Below, piece by piece: positions 20,416 to 28,411 of a stretch of DNA of 64,000 bases. The notes beneath the pieces are model-generated. The model was not told the DNA's origin. It did no database searches and saw only the letters and a program-made list of their open reading frames with translations. Both the position numbers and the translations under genes were made by a program. Position 1 is the first letter of the stretch, and the number at the start of each line of letters is the position of its first letter. The stretch is from Novosphingobium sp. KA1 (GTDB taxonomy: Bacteria; Pseudomonadota; Alphaproteobacteria; Sphingomonadales; Sphingomonadaceae), in the NCBI RefSeq assembly GCF_017309955.1, contig NZ_CP021247.1:3435001-3499000 (forward strand). Direction: 5' to 3'.

Positions 20416-21568
20416 TGCGCAGCCCCTCCGGCGTCGATCCGTAGATCCGCGCGTGACAGGCGATGGCGTAGCGGTCGGTCATGCCGGCGATATAGTCGGC
20501 GATATGGCGGCTGCGCTGCGGCTCTTGGCGCGGCAAGCCGTCGATCCAGCTTTCCTCCATCAGCACCGGCTCCTGCGAATAGGCGGCATAGAGTTCGGCG
20601 ATCACCGCCCGCGCGCGGCGCGCGGTTTCGAGCTGTTCGGGGTGGTAATAGAGCTTCTCGTACATGAAGCGCTTGAAGGCCCGCTCCCCCTCCTCGACGT
20701 CCGGCGAGAAGGTGACCAGCTGACGCCCCGCGGTGCGCACGTCGTGCACGCTCTCGATGCCGATGAGGTTGGCCCTGGTCTGGGCGATCAGGTCGTTGAC
20801 CATAAAACCGATCTGGCTGCGGATGAGCTCCGCCAGTTGCCGGCTGCGCGCCACGCCCGGGAAGCGCCGCTCCACCTCGCGCCAGCGCGCGGCGACAAAG
20901 GGATGCGCCAGCAGTTCGTCGAGATCGAGGAACCCCGCGCGCAGGCCATCGTCGATATCGTGGTTGTCGTAGGCAATGTCGTCGGAAAGCGCCGCCACTT
21001 GCGCCTCCAGCGAGGCATAGGAGCCGAGTTCGAGGTTATAGGCCGCATCCAGCTCACCCAGCGCCCAGTTCGGCGCGGTGACCGGGCCGTTGTGCTTGGC
21101 CAGCCCTTCCAGGGTCTCCCACGTCAGGTTGAGCCCGTCGTGCTCGCAATAGGGCGTCTCGATGCGCATCAGCGTGCGCAGGCAATTGGCATTGTGGTCG
21201 AACCCGCCCGCCTGGTGGAGCGCGGCGTCGAGCGCCTCCTCCCCCGCATGGCCGAACGGCGGATGACCGATATCGTGCGCCAGCGCCAGCGCCTCGCTCA
21301 GATCCTCGTCGAGCCCGAGGATGCGGGCGATGACACGCGCGATCTGGGCGACTTCCAGGCTGTGGGTCAGGCGCACGCGATAATGATCGCCGTCGGGCGC
21401 GATGAAGACCTGGGTCTTGTAGCGCAGGCGGCGGAACGCGATCGAATGGATGATGCGGTCACGGTCGCGCTGATAGGCGCTGCGCGGCCCGCGCGTGCCG
21501 CTGTCGTCGGTCAGGAACTCGCGCCCGCGCGTGCGAGCCGGATCGGATGCGTAAGGAGCGAGGGTCAA
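20408..21568 (-). CDS. dgt: dNTP triphosphohydrolase (dGTPase-like), HD domain
   Basis: About 386 residues from TTG at 21568, [18 protein letters not shown]; the open frame reaches 21631 but that extension comes from an inserted element. It hydrolyses dNTPs to nucleoside and triphosphate in the family. The HD-domain residues are visible: [23 protein letters not shown] and later SDDIAYDNHDIDD. The stop overlaps the downstream gene by 8 bases. The first third of the gene is identical to a second partial copy immediately upstream, so dgt lies beside a fresh tandem duplication. Its promoter, if it lay upstream of the repeat, is now further away. Confidence 0.9.
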   Translation of the reverse strand: MTLAPYASDPARTRGREFLTDDSGTRGPRSAYQRDRDRIIHSIAFRRLRYKTQVFIAPDGDHYRVRLTHSLEVAQIARVIARILGLDEDLSEALALAHDIGHPPFGHAGEEALDAALHQAGGFDHNANCLRTLMRIETPYCEHDGLNLTWETLEGLAKHNGPVTAPNWALGELDAAYNLELGSYASLEAQVAALSDDIAYDNHDIDDGLRAGFLDLDELLAHPFVAARWREVERRFPGVARSRQLAELIRSQIGFMVNDLIAQTRANLIGIESVHDVRTAGRQLVTFSPDVEEGERAFKRFMYEKLYYHPEQLETARRARAVIAELYAAYSQEPVLMEESWIDGLPRQEPQRSRHIADYIAGMTDRYAIACHARIYGSTPEGLRNV

Positions 21569-22424
21569 GCCTTGGTCTTTCCTGGAGCTAGGTCGTGAAC
21601 TCATCAACGGCACCATCGAGGTTTGAGGCAAAATGGTTCAGCGCCAGGAAGGAAGGCGTAGGAATATGTCCATATTTCAAGGCTTCCTGACGCAGCGATG
21701 GACCATTTTGGTCAAACCCCGAAGGGGCGTCCAAATGGCTTCCATCTCGAACCGAACCGGCCTTGGACGGGCATCCAGCCCGCCCGGCGGACGCTTCGGT
21801 CCGATATGTTCGCCATTTGAGCGCCTCGATGGTGCCATGGCCGAACGGCGGATGACCGATATCGTGCGCCAGCGCCAGCGCCTCGCTCAGATCCTCGTCG
21901 AGCCCGAGGATGCGGGCGATGACACGCGCGATCTGGGCGACTTCCAGGCTGTGGGTCAGGCGCACGCGATAATGATCGCCGTCGGGCGCGATGAAGACCT
22001 GGGTCTTGTAGCGCAGGCGGCGGAACGCGATCGAATGGATGATGCGGTCACGGTCGCGCTGATAGGCGCTGCGCGGCCCGCGCGTGCCGCTGTCGTCGGT
22101 CAGGAACTCGCGCCCGCGCGTGCGAGCCGGATCGGATGCGTAAGGAGCGAGGGTCAAGCCTTGGTCTTTCCTGGAGCTAGGTCGTGAACTCATCAACGGC
22201 ACCATCGAGGTTTGAGGCAAAATGGTTCAGCGCCAGGAAGGAAGGCGTAGGAATATGTCCATATTTCAAGGCTTCCTGACGCAGCGATGGACCATTTTGG
22301 TCAAACCCCGAAGGGGCGTCCAAATGGCTTCCATCTCGAACCGAACCGGCCTTGGACGGGCATCCAGCCCGCCCGGCGGACGCTTCGGTCCGATATGTTC
22401 GCCATTTGAGCGCCTCGATGGTGC
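21247..22424. repeat. 589-bp tandem direct duplication (two identical copies)
   Basis: Unit 1 is 21247-21835 and unit 2 is 21836-22424, offset by exactly 589 bases and identical wherever I compared them. Each unit holds the first part of dgt and most of a small transposon-like element. One breakpoint is inside dgt (after the HPPFGH codons), and the other is inside the element's terminal repeat. The identity means the duplication is recent, or it could be an assembly error. Confidence 0.93.
21588..22157 (-). pseudogene. Truncated duplicate of the dgt 5' end, fused to the element
   Basis: This frame repeats the first 108 or so codons of dgt exactly, from a TTG at 22157 (equivalent to the dgt start). 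It breaks at 21836, after the first HD motif [12 protein letters not shown]. It then reads into the neighbouring element as [12 protein letters not shown] and stops at the CTAG at 21588. Only the start of the HD domain is present, so a functional enzyme is unlikely. It is the upstream unit of the 589-bp duplication and would be transcribed ahead of the intact dgt. Confidence 0.85.
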
Positions 22425-22446
22425 CGTTGATGAGTTCACGGCCTAG
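22177..22446. mobile_element. 270-bp MITE-like element with 34-bp terminal inverted repeats
   Basis: The left end at 22177-22210 (CTAGGTCGTGAACTCATC and on) is repeated in inverse orientation at 22413-22446, with one mismatch in 34. CTAG is at both outer ends. Inside is a second, imperfect inverted repeat (around AAAATGG and CCATTTT). There is no transposase, so it is non-autonomous. A copy lacking the right end lies at 21588-21836, created by the tandem duplication. The full copy ends 62 bases before the stop of the next gene. Confidence 0.75.
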
Positions 22447-22507
22447 AAATTTCCCGCCGCCCTAGAGCATTTCGAGTGGCGGGGGAAACACCTGACTTGC
22501 AACCGCT

Positions 22508-22822
22508 TCACGTGGCCAGACCGGTCTTGCACAGCGCCGCCGAGGACGTGGTGACAAGGATCACCTCGCTATCGTCCACCGACTTCACCGCACGCACCCA
22601 GGCGCCCAGCGTGGGCTTGTCGCCCTCCAGCTTCTGCAGCTTGACGATCTGGATCAGGTTCAGCCGCTTCATCATGCGCCTGGTCATGCAAGTGGCGACA
22701 CGGTTCGACATGCCATTCTCGATCAGTGCCGAATGCAGGCGCCAGGCCGCATAGAAATGCGCGCCGACAACCAGAACCACGACAAGACCCGCAAGCAACA
22801 GGATTCGCTTCAACATACGCAT
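22508..22822 (-). CDS. Hypothetical single-pass membrane protein
   Basis: This 104-residue protein has an N-terminal membrane segment (residues about 5-23, ILLLAGLVVVLVVGAHF), followed by a soluble part of about 80 residues with Cys45 and Cys98. The C-terminal part is probably periplasmic. I recognise no domain. It lies 24 bases downstream of pntB in the same direction, so it may be the last gene of the transhydrogenase unit. On its other side it is followed by the inserted element and dgt. Confidence 0.6.
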   Translation of the reverse strand: MRMLKRILLLAGLVVVLVVGAHFYAAWRLHSALIENGMSNRVATCMTRRMMKRLNLIQIVKLQKLEGDKPTLGAWVRAVKSVDDSEVILVTTSSAALCKTGLAT

Positions 22823-22845
22823 GCCGCGCCCTTAGCGGCTCATCC

Positions 22846-24303
22846 TCAATCCGCCAGCGCCTTGTTGATGTCCTCGACCATCTTCTTGGCGTCGGCCAGC
22901 AGCATCATCGTCTGGTCCATGTAGAACACGTCGTTGTCGACGCCGGCATAACCCACGCCGCCCATCGAGCGCTTGACGAAAAAGATCGTCTTGGCCTTCT
23001 CCACGTCGAACACCGGCATGCCGTAGATCGGCGAGGACTTGTCGGTACGTGCGGCCGGGTTCACCACGTCGTTGGCGCCGATGATGAAGGCCACGTCGCA
23101 CTGGGCGAACTCGCCGTTGATGTCCTCCAGTTCGAAGACCTCGTCATAGGGCACGCTGGCTTCGGCCAGCAGCACGTTCATGTGCCCCGGCATGCGCCCG
23201 GCGACCGGGTGGATCGCGTACTTCACGTTGACGCCGTGCTTCTTCAGGAGATCCGCCATCTCGCGCAGCACATGCTGCGCCTGCGCCACGGCCATGCCAT
23301 AGCCGGGAATGATGATGACGTTCTCCGCCTCCTGCATCAGGAAAGCCGCGTCTTCCGCCGATCCGCGCTTCCACGGGCGCTGCTCCCTTGCCTCGCCGCC
23401 GCCCGCCGCGTTCTCGGCGCCGAACCCGCCGGCGATCACCGAGATGAAGCTGCGGTTCATCGCCCGGCACATGATGTAGCTGAGGATCGCGCCGGAGGAG
23501 CCGACCAAGGCGCCGGTCACGATCATTGCCGTGTTGTGCAGCGTGAACCCCATCGCTGCCGCCGCCCAGCCCGAATAGGAATTGAGCATCGAGACAACCA
23601 CCGGCATGTCCGCCCCGCCGATCGGGATGATCAGCAGGAAACCGATGACAAAGCTCAGTGCCACGATCCCCCAGAACAGATGCGGCGTATCGCCGTGGAA
23701 CAGGCTGACCAGCACGATGATCGCCAGCAGCGCGGCCAGATTGATCGAGTGGCGCGCGGGCAGCAGGATCGGCGCCCCGCTCATGTTGCCGTTGAGCTTG
23801 GCAAAGGCGATCACCGAACCCGAGAACGTGATCGCGCCGATGGCAACGCCCAGCCCCATCTCGATCCGGCTTCCCTTGAGGATGTCCAGCCCGCCCGCCT
23901 CCAGGATGCCGAAGGCCGCCGGATTGTAAAAGGCCGCCACGCCCACCAGCACCGCGGCCAGGCCGACCAGCGAGTGGAACGCCGCCACAAGCTGCGGCAT
24001 CGCGGTCATCTGGATCTTGCGCGCCGTGGTGAGGCCGATCACCGCGCCGATCGCGATGGCGGCAAAAATCTCCAGAAACCGCCAGCCGTCGATCTGGACT
24101 TTATAGTCGGTCCCGATCGCCGTCACGGTGGGCACGTGCGTCAGCAGCGTCGTCACCACGGCAATCGCCATGCCCGCCATGCCGTAGCGGTTACCCCTGC
24201 GGCTGGTCGCGGGTGAGGAAAGCCCCCGCAGTGCGAGGATGAAGCAGATACCGGCGATCAGGTAGGCGACCGCCACCCAGGGGTTCACCGCGTGGGCCTC
24301 CAT
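22846..24303 (-). CDS. pntB: NAD(P) transhydrogenase subunit beta
   Basis: This 485-residue protein starts at ATG 24303. It has about eight membrane segments in the first 280 residues, followed by the NADP-binding domain III. That domain has VIIIPGYGMAVAQAQHVLRE and later GANDVVNPAARTDKSSPIYG, both conserved. Pnt uses the proton gradient to reduce NADP with NADH. The start codon overlaps the pntAB stop as TGATG. It is third of the three pnt genes, as in other alphaproteobacteria with a split alpha subunit. Confidence 0.97.
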   Translation of the reverse strand: MEAHAVNPWVAVAYLIAGICFILALRGLSSPATSRRGNRYGMAGMAIAVVTTLLTHVPTVTAIGTDYKVQIDGWRFLEIFAAIAIGAVIGLTTARKIQMTAMPQLVAAFHSLVGLAAVLVGVAAFYNPAAFGILEAGGLDILKGSRIEMGLGVAIGAITFSGSVIAFAKLNGNMSGAPILLPARHSINLAALLAIIVLVSLFHGDTPHLFWGIVALSFVIGFLLIIPIGGADMPVVVSMLNSYSGWAAAAMGFTLHNTAMIVTGALVGSSGAILSYIMCRAMNRSFISVIAGGFGAENAAGGGEAREQRPWKRGSAEDAAFLMQEAENVIIIPGYGMAVAQAQHVLREMADLLKKHGVNVKYAIHPVAGRMPGHMNVLLAEASVPYDEVFELEDINGEFAQCDVAFIIGANDVVNPAARTDKSSPIYGMPVFDVEKAKTIFFVKRSMGGVGYAGVDNDVFYMDQTMMLLADAKKMVEDINKALAD

Positions 24304-24605
24304 CACTTCGTCTCCCTGGAGGCCGGCTTGTCCTTCTTCTTGTACATCGCCAGCATGCGCGCGGTGACGGCAAAACCGCCAAAGATGTTGATGCTGGCCA
24401 GCATGACCGCGCCCAGCCCCAGCCACTTCGATAGCGGCGAGCCCGGCGCCGCGCTCGCCACAAGAGCGCCGACGACGATCACCGAGGAGATCGCATTGGT
24501 CACCGCCATCAGCGGCGTATGCAGCGCCGGCGTCACCGACCAGACGACGTAATACCCCACGAAGCAGGCCAGCACGAAGATCGAGAGGATCGAGACGAAG
24601 TCCAT
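24303..24605 (-). CDS. pntAB: NAD(P) transhydrogenase subunit alpha, membrane part (part 2)
   Basis: This 100-residue protein is the membrane domain of the alpha subunit as a separate polypeptide. It has about three to four membrane segments, with SVTPALHTPLMAVTNAISSV, the conserved segment of this subunit. It overlaps pntB by one base (TGATG). Its start is 3 bases after the stop of an unrelated secreted-protein gene, which separates it from pntAA. In related genomes pntAA and pntAB are usually adjacent. Confidence 0.95.
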   Translation of the reverse strand: MDFVSILSIFVLACFVGYYVVWSVTPALHTPLMAVTNAISSVIVVGALVASAAPGSPLSKWLGLGAVMLASINIFGGFAVTARMLAMYKKKDKPASRETK

Positions 24606-24607
24606 GG

Positions 24608-25240
24608 CTAGTATTTTCCCTCCCCAGGATCGCGAACTATTCGAACCGCCAGATTTCCGTCGGCCAACTTGCGATAGGCGAACACCCCACCCATGAACTC
24701 GGTCAGTTGCTCGCTATCGGTCAATTTGATCTTGGGCGCCCCCTGCTTGCACTCATCTGACCGCCCGATGCACCAAGTCAGCATGCCCTGCCCAAAACGA
24801 ATTTCGTAATATCCCCAAGGCTCTAGCGCGTTGATGCTACCCTTGAACCACCCGTCGAGCCTGCCATCCTGATCCAGATCGACAAGGCATATCGGCGACT
24901 TCCCCATCCCCCCTACGCCGGCCTTGACAAGGGCGCGGTTTGCACATGCGATCAGACGATCTGCGGTTGCGGCCGTCATGACCGTGCCGCTGCGCAGAAC
25001 GATCCCTGTTTCGGGAAGCGGCACATCGGTCGCCAGCACTACGGCCTTCGCAGGAACCGCTTTGCCGCCGACCCAAGGGCCGTATTTGTCTACGGTTATC
25101 GAACGTTCAGCCCCTGCATCCGGGACGAGAAGGGTCTCAAATAGGTACCTGATCGATCCGGTATCAGTTTTGACCTGCGGCCAGACATTTTGCGGGAGAG
25201 CCAGCATCGCTATTGCGAGTCCAAAAGCGATGGCCCTCAC
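24608..25240 (-). CDS. Hypothetical exported protein inserted in the pnt operon
   Basis: This 210-residue protein starts with a GTG and a signal peptide (RAIAFGLAIAMLALPQNVWPQ) and is probably periplasmic. Features include Cys103 and Cys117, and DLDQDGRLDGWF, which looks like an EF-hand-like calcium loop or FG-GAP style motif. Two more cysteines appear at about residues 156 and 163 (WCIGRSDEC). I recognise no family. Its start overlaps the pntAA stop as GTGA and its stop is 3 bases before pntAB, so it is fully built into the operon. It is not a known Pnt component. Confidence 0.65.
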   Translation of the reverse strand: MRAIAFGLAIAMLALPQNVWPQVKTDTGSIRYLFETLLVPDAGAERSITVDKYGPWVGGKAVPAKAVVLATDVPLPETGIVLRSGTVMTAATADRLIACANRALVKAGVGGMGKSPICLVDLDQDGRLDGWFKGSINALEPWGYYEIRFGQGMLTWCIGRSDECKQGAPKIKLTDSEQLTEFMGGVFAYRKLADGNLAVRIVRDPGEGKY

Positions 25241-26367
25241 CCCAACAGCCTCTCGTTCACCACCTTGCCGCCCCGCGTCAGCCGGATGGCATTGCCGATC
25301 TCCTCGTCAAGTACCGGCCTACCCTGCTCCTTGTCCCAGAACGCCGAGATGAAATTGAACAGGTTGCGCGCGAACAGCGCCGAAGCGTCAGCGGGCAGAT
25401 GCGCGGGCGTGTTCGAATAGCCGACGATCTTCACCCCGTGGCGCACCACCACCTGGTCCGCCTCGGAACCCTCGACATTGCCGCCTTGCGACACTGCCAG
25501 ATCATAGATCACACTGCCCGGCTTCATCGTCGCGATCTGCGCGTCGGTGATGAGGCGTGGTGCCGCCCGGCCCGGAATGAGCGCCGTCGTCACCACAATG
25601 TCCTGCTTGGCAAGGTGCCCGGAAACCAGCTCGGCCTGTGCCTGCCGGTACTCCTCGCTCATTTCGGTGGCATAGCCTCCGGAGCCCTCCCCCTCGATCC
25701 CCGCCACGGTTTCGACAAAGATCGGCTTGGCGCCCAGCGACAGGATCTGCTCTTTCGTGGCCGAGCGCACGTCCGTTGCCGAGACTTGCGCGCCAAGGCG
25801 GCGGGCGGTGGCGATCGCCTGCAATCCGGCAACGCCCACGCCCATAACAAAACACTTGGCCGCCGTGACCGTGCCGGCCGCCGTCATCATCATCGGGAAG
25901 GCCCGGCCGTAGAGATTGGCGGCGACCAGCACCGCCTTGTAGCCCGCCAGGTTCGATTGCGAGGAGAGGATGTCCATCGACTGCGCGCGGGTGATGCGCG
26001 GCATGAATTCCATCGCCAGCGCCTCGATACCGGCTGCGGCGTAAGCATCCACCCGCGCCCGGTTCCCGAAGGGATCGAGCCCGGCCGCCACCCATGCCCC
26101 AGCCTTCGCGCCGGACAGCAAGGCGGGATCCGGGCCCTGCACGCCAAACACCACATCCGCGCCGGCAATCACCTGCGCCGCCGGGCCGACTTCGGCCCCG
26201 GCCGCCGCATAGTCGTCATCGCCGATGCTGGCCGCAAACCCTGCGCCCGTTTCCACCGCGACACTTGCGCCAAGCGCGATGAGCTTCCTGACGGTCTCCG
26301 GCGTAGCCGAAACCCGCGTTTCACCCGCCGCCCGCTCTTTCAGGACGGCGAAGCGCGTGCCCGCCAC
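25237..26367 (-). CDS. pntAA: NAD(P) transhydrogenase subunit alpha, NAD-binding part (part 1)
   Basis: This 376-residue soluble domain I binds NAD(H). It begins MAGTRFAVLKERAAGETRVS, with ATPETVRKLIALGASVAVE, the alanine dehydrogenase/PNT N-terminal signature. The Rossmann motif VMGVGVAGLQAIATARRLGA is at about residue 170. It is first of the pnt genes and follows a small cytochrome-oxidase-like gene by 8 bases. The stop overlaps the next gene as GTGA. Confidence 0.97.
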   Translation of the reverse strand: MAGTRFAVLKERAAGETRVSATPETVRKLIALGASVAVETGAGFAASIGDDDYAAAGAEVGPAAQVIAGADVVFGVQGPDPALLSGAKAGAWVAAGLDPFGNRARVDAYAAAGIEALAMEFMPRITRAQSMDILSSQSNLAGYKAVLVAANLYGRAFPMMMTAAGTVTAAKCFVMGVGVAGLQAIATARRLGAQVSATDVRSATKEQILSLGAKPIFVETVAGIEGEGSGGYATEMSEEYRQAQAELVSGHLAKQDIVVTTALIPGRAAPRLITDAQIATMKPGSVIYDLAVSQGGNVEGSEADQVVVRHGVKIVGYSNTPAHLPADASALFARNLFNFISAFWDKEQGRPVLDEEIGNAIRLTRGGKVVNERLLG

Positions 26368-26375
26368 CGGGCGGC

Positions 26376-26501
26376 TCAGGACGCGATCAGGCCGACGACG
26401 AGGACAACGATCACCAGCACGACTGCCGTGCCCCAGACCGTCGCCTTGATGAAGCTGTTGTAGGTTTCGGTAGCTGCCTTGATGTCCGTGCCGGAAGCCA
26501 T
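26376..26501 (-). CDS. aa3-type cytochrome oxidase subunit IV-like small membrane protein
   Basis: This 41-residue protein starts at ATG 26501, MASGTDIKAATETYNSFIK, and has one C-terminal membrane segment, ATVWGTAVVLVIVVLVVGLI. The pattern is that of the small aa3-type cytochrome c oxidase subunit IV of alphaproteobacteria. An in-frame upstream start (to 26561) would add 20 residues without matching the family. It is the first gene of the transcript and is followed by pntAA after 8 bases. Proteins of this family are often found next to pnt genes in this lineage, and a role in transhydrogenase assembly is possible but unproven. Confidence 0.75.
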   Translation of the reverse strand: MASGTDIKAATETYNSFIKATVWGTAVVLVIVVLVVGLIAS

Positions 26502-26790
26502 CAGATGAAATCCCCTGTTGCGCGCCTTGGCGAGGTCCGCCGCTTTCAAAAGCGTTGTCATTCTTGTGTTATTGCCGATGGTCTAACCTTGCAGGGCGCC
26601 GGGCTCAAGGGCCTTGGCATCGCGATGGCGCCGGATTGATGCCATTTCGGATCGAACTTGAGACTGGAGACTCCCTTAAGGTTCAACAATCGGCTAGCCC
26701 TGAACGCGGCGTCAGGCTTAAGTTGCTCTTTACCGGTTTGACCTAAGTCTCTGGCACCACAACAAGGGGGCGCAAGAACAAGCGTAAGAA
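26502..26790. other. Divergent spacer between the pnt operon and an NtrC-type gene
   Basis: This holds the promoters of both units. I see the imperfect inverted repeat around 26696-26720 (CCTGA and TCAGG either side of ACGCGGCG). No -24/-12 sigma-54 promoter (GG-N10-GC) is evident upstream of the regulator, and no other clear promoter. Confidence 0.35.
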
Positions 26791-28215
26791 ATGGCGGATT
26801 CCGAACAACGCCTCCTCATGCTGATCGACGACGAACCTGCGCAGAGCCGCCTCATCTCGGCGCTGGCGGCGCGGGAAGGTTGGCGCACGCTGATCGCCCG
26901 TGACCCCGAAACCGCGATCGCCACGCTCGGCACCCGCCAGGGCATGCAGCTTTCCGCCATCGTTCTCGACCAATGGGTACCGGGCGACGATGCCTGCGCG
27001 CTGATCGCCGAACTCAAGGTGCGCCGCCCGGCATTGCCGATCCTGATGCTCACCGCCAATACCTCGCCGCTGCTGGCGGTGGAGGCGATGCGCGCGGGCG
27101 CGACCGACTATCTGGTCAAGCCCATCGCGCCGGACCGGCTGATGCACGCGCTGCGCTCGGCCACCACGCGCGAAGCCCCGCGCGACGAACTGGCGCCGCT
27201 GACCGAGAAGATGCCCTCCACCCCCGATTTCGAATCGATGATCGGGGCCTCGCCCAATTTCCGCAAGGCGCTGGCGGTCGCCGCCAAGGCCGCGCGCGGG
27301 CACGGCCACGTGCTGATCGAAGGCGAAAGCGGCACCGGTAAGGAAGTGCTGATTCGCGCGATCCACGCCGCCAGCCCCCGCGCCAAGTCGCCTCTGCGGA
27401 TCGTCAATATCGCCGGACTGGCCGCCAACTCGATCGAATCCAACCTGTTCGGCCACGAAAAAGGCGCCTTTCCCGGCGCGTTCGAACGGCAGATCGGCGC
27501 CATGCAGCATTGCGACGGCGCCACCATCGCGCTCGACGAGGTGGACCGCCTTCCCCTCAGCGTCCAGGAACGCCTGCTGGAATCGCTGCGCAAGAACGAC
27601 GTGCGCCCGATCGGCGCGCGCCATTCGTTCCGGGTCGACGTGCGGGTCATTGCCGCCAGCAACATGCCCTTGCAGGACCTTGTCGATGTCGGCGAATTCC
27701 TGCCGGACCTGCTGGAACTGCTCTCGCCCACCAAGGTCGAGCTGCCGCCGCTGCGCGAGCGGACGGGCGACATCCCCGCCCTCACCCGCTTTTTCCTCGC
27801 CCGCATCGGCGAGCAGCCGGGCCTCAGGGAACTGGGCATCACCGACGGCGCCCTCTCGCTGCTTGCCGCCTATGACTGGCCGGGCAACGTCCGCCAGCTC
27901 CAGGCCGTACTGTTCCGCGCGGCGGTATTCTGCGACGGCGATGCGCTGACTTCGGACGATTTCCCCCAGCTTCTCAGCATCCTCGGCACCGATTCGTCGA
28001 GCGTGGCGGCCAATCCGCGCCAGGAAAGCTCGGGCGTCATGCTCTACACGCCGGACGGCCACTTGCGCCCGCTGGAGGATATCGAGGCGGACGTGATCCG
28101 TCTCGCCATCGGCCTGTATCGCGGACGCATGACCGAAGTCGCGCGCCGGCTCGGGATCGGCCGGTCCACGCTCTATCGCAAGCTCAGCGAACTCGGCATC
28201 GACAACGCGGCCTAA
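26791..28215 (+). CDS. NtrC-type response regulator with an altered sigma-54 contact loop
   Basis: This 474-residue protein has three domains. The receiver domain (residues about 8-120) has the acidic pair LIDDE, phospho-acceptor Asp60 (VLDQW) and Lys in LVKP. The AAA+ domain (about 148-390) has the P-loop GESGTGKE and Walker B ATIALDEVD. The C-terminal Fis-type HTH has MTEVARRLGIGRSTLYRKL. The loop that touches sigma-54 is normally GAFTGA, but here it is GAFPGA (residues 225-230). The threonine is considered essential for opening the sigma-54 promoter. No sensor kinase gene is adjacent. It may act without sigma-54. Confidence 0.85.
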   Translation: MADSEQRLLMLIDDEPAQSRLISALAAREGWRTLIARDPETAIATLGTRQGMQLSAIVLDQWVPGDDACALIAELKVRRPALPILMLTANTSPLLAVEAMRAGATDYLVKPIAPDRLMHALRSATTREAPRDELAPLTEKMPSTPDFESMIGASPNFRKALAVAAKAARGHGHVLIEGESGTGKEVLIRAIHAASPRAKSPLRIVNIAGLAANSIESNLFGHEKGAFPGAFERQIGAMQHCDGATIALDEVDRLPLSVQERLLESLRKNDVRPIGARHSFRVDVRVIAASNMPLQDLVDVGEFLPDLLELLSPTKVELPPLRERTGDIPALTRFFLARIGEQPGLRELGITDGALSLLAAYDWPGNVRQLQAVLFRAAVFCDGDALTSDDFPQLLSILGTDSSSVAANPRQESSGVMLYTPDGHLRPLEDIEADVIRLAIGLYRGRMTEVARRLGIGRSTLYRKLSELGIDNAA

Positions 28216-28242
28216 CGATAGGCGGCATAACGATAGGCGGCC
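28213..28242. repeat. 15-bp tandem duplication starting at a stop codon
   Basis: TAACGATAGGCGGC at 28213-28226 is repeated at 28228-28241, with a spacing of 15. Each unit starts with an in-frame TAA, and the first is the stop codon of the regulator gene. It is short, and looks like a slippage product. Confidence 0.8.
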
Positions 28243-28267
28243 CCGGAGCCGTAGCTCCGAGGCCGCC
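28236..28267 (+). terminator. Hairpin after the NtrC-type gene
   Basis: GGCGGCC and CGGAGC pair with GCTCCG and GGCCGCC around the loop CGTA, with a single C-A mismatch. It lies 20 bases after the gene's stop. No T-run follows. Confidence 0.5.
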
Positions 28268-28306
28268 GCCCCTTGCGGGGCTGCCCCCAAGGGGATTGCA
28301 GGCGCC

Positions 28307-28411
28307 ATACCAGGCTGCGGTGATGCAGAGGCATCAGCCGCCTGGAACGCTAAGGCGCCGCGCGGGCTTGACCAACCTGCGATCAGTCAAGCCTAGCGCA
28401 GGCTGAGATTA
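28307..28411. repeat. 105-bp structured intergenic repeat, copy 2
   Basis: This copy is in the opposite orientation to copy 1 at 13770-13874, and 87 of 105 positions agree without gaps. The three bases 28409-28411 are the TAA stop of the adjacent minus-strand gene, so again the repeat begins with a stop codon. Its internal hairpin GGCTTGAC/GTCAAGCC differs from copy 1 by paired changes, and the loop of the TGATGC/GCATCA hairpin is CTCT instead of GTCA. Confidence 0.85.

Noticed and set aside
21588..22220. A 210-residue fusion protein as a new functional gene
   Set aside because: It is only the duplicated 5' end of dgt joined to element sequence. The HD domain is incomplete and the join is at the duplication breakpoint, so I call it a pseudogene.
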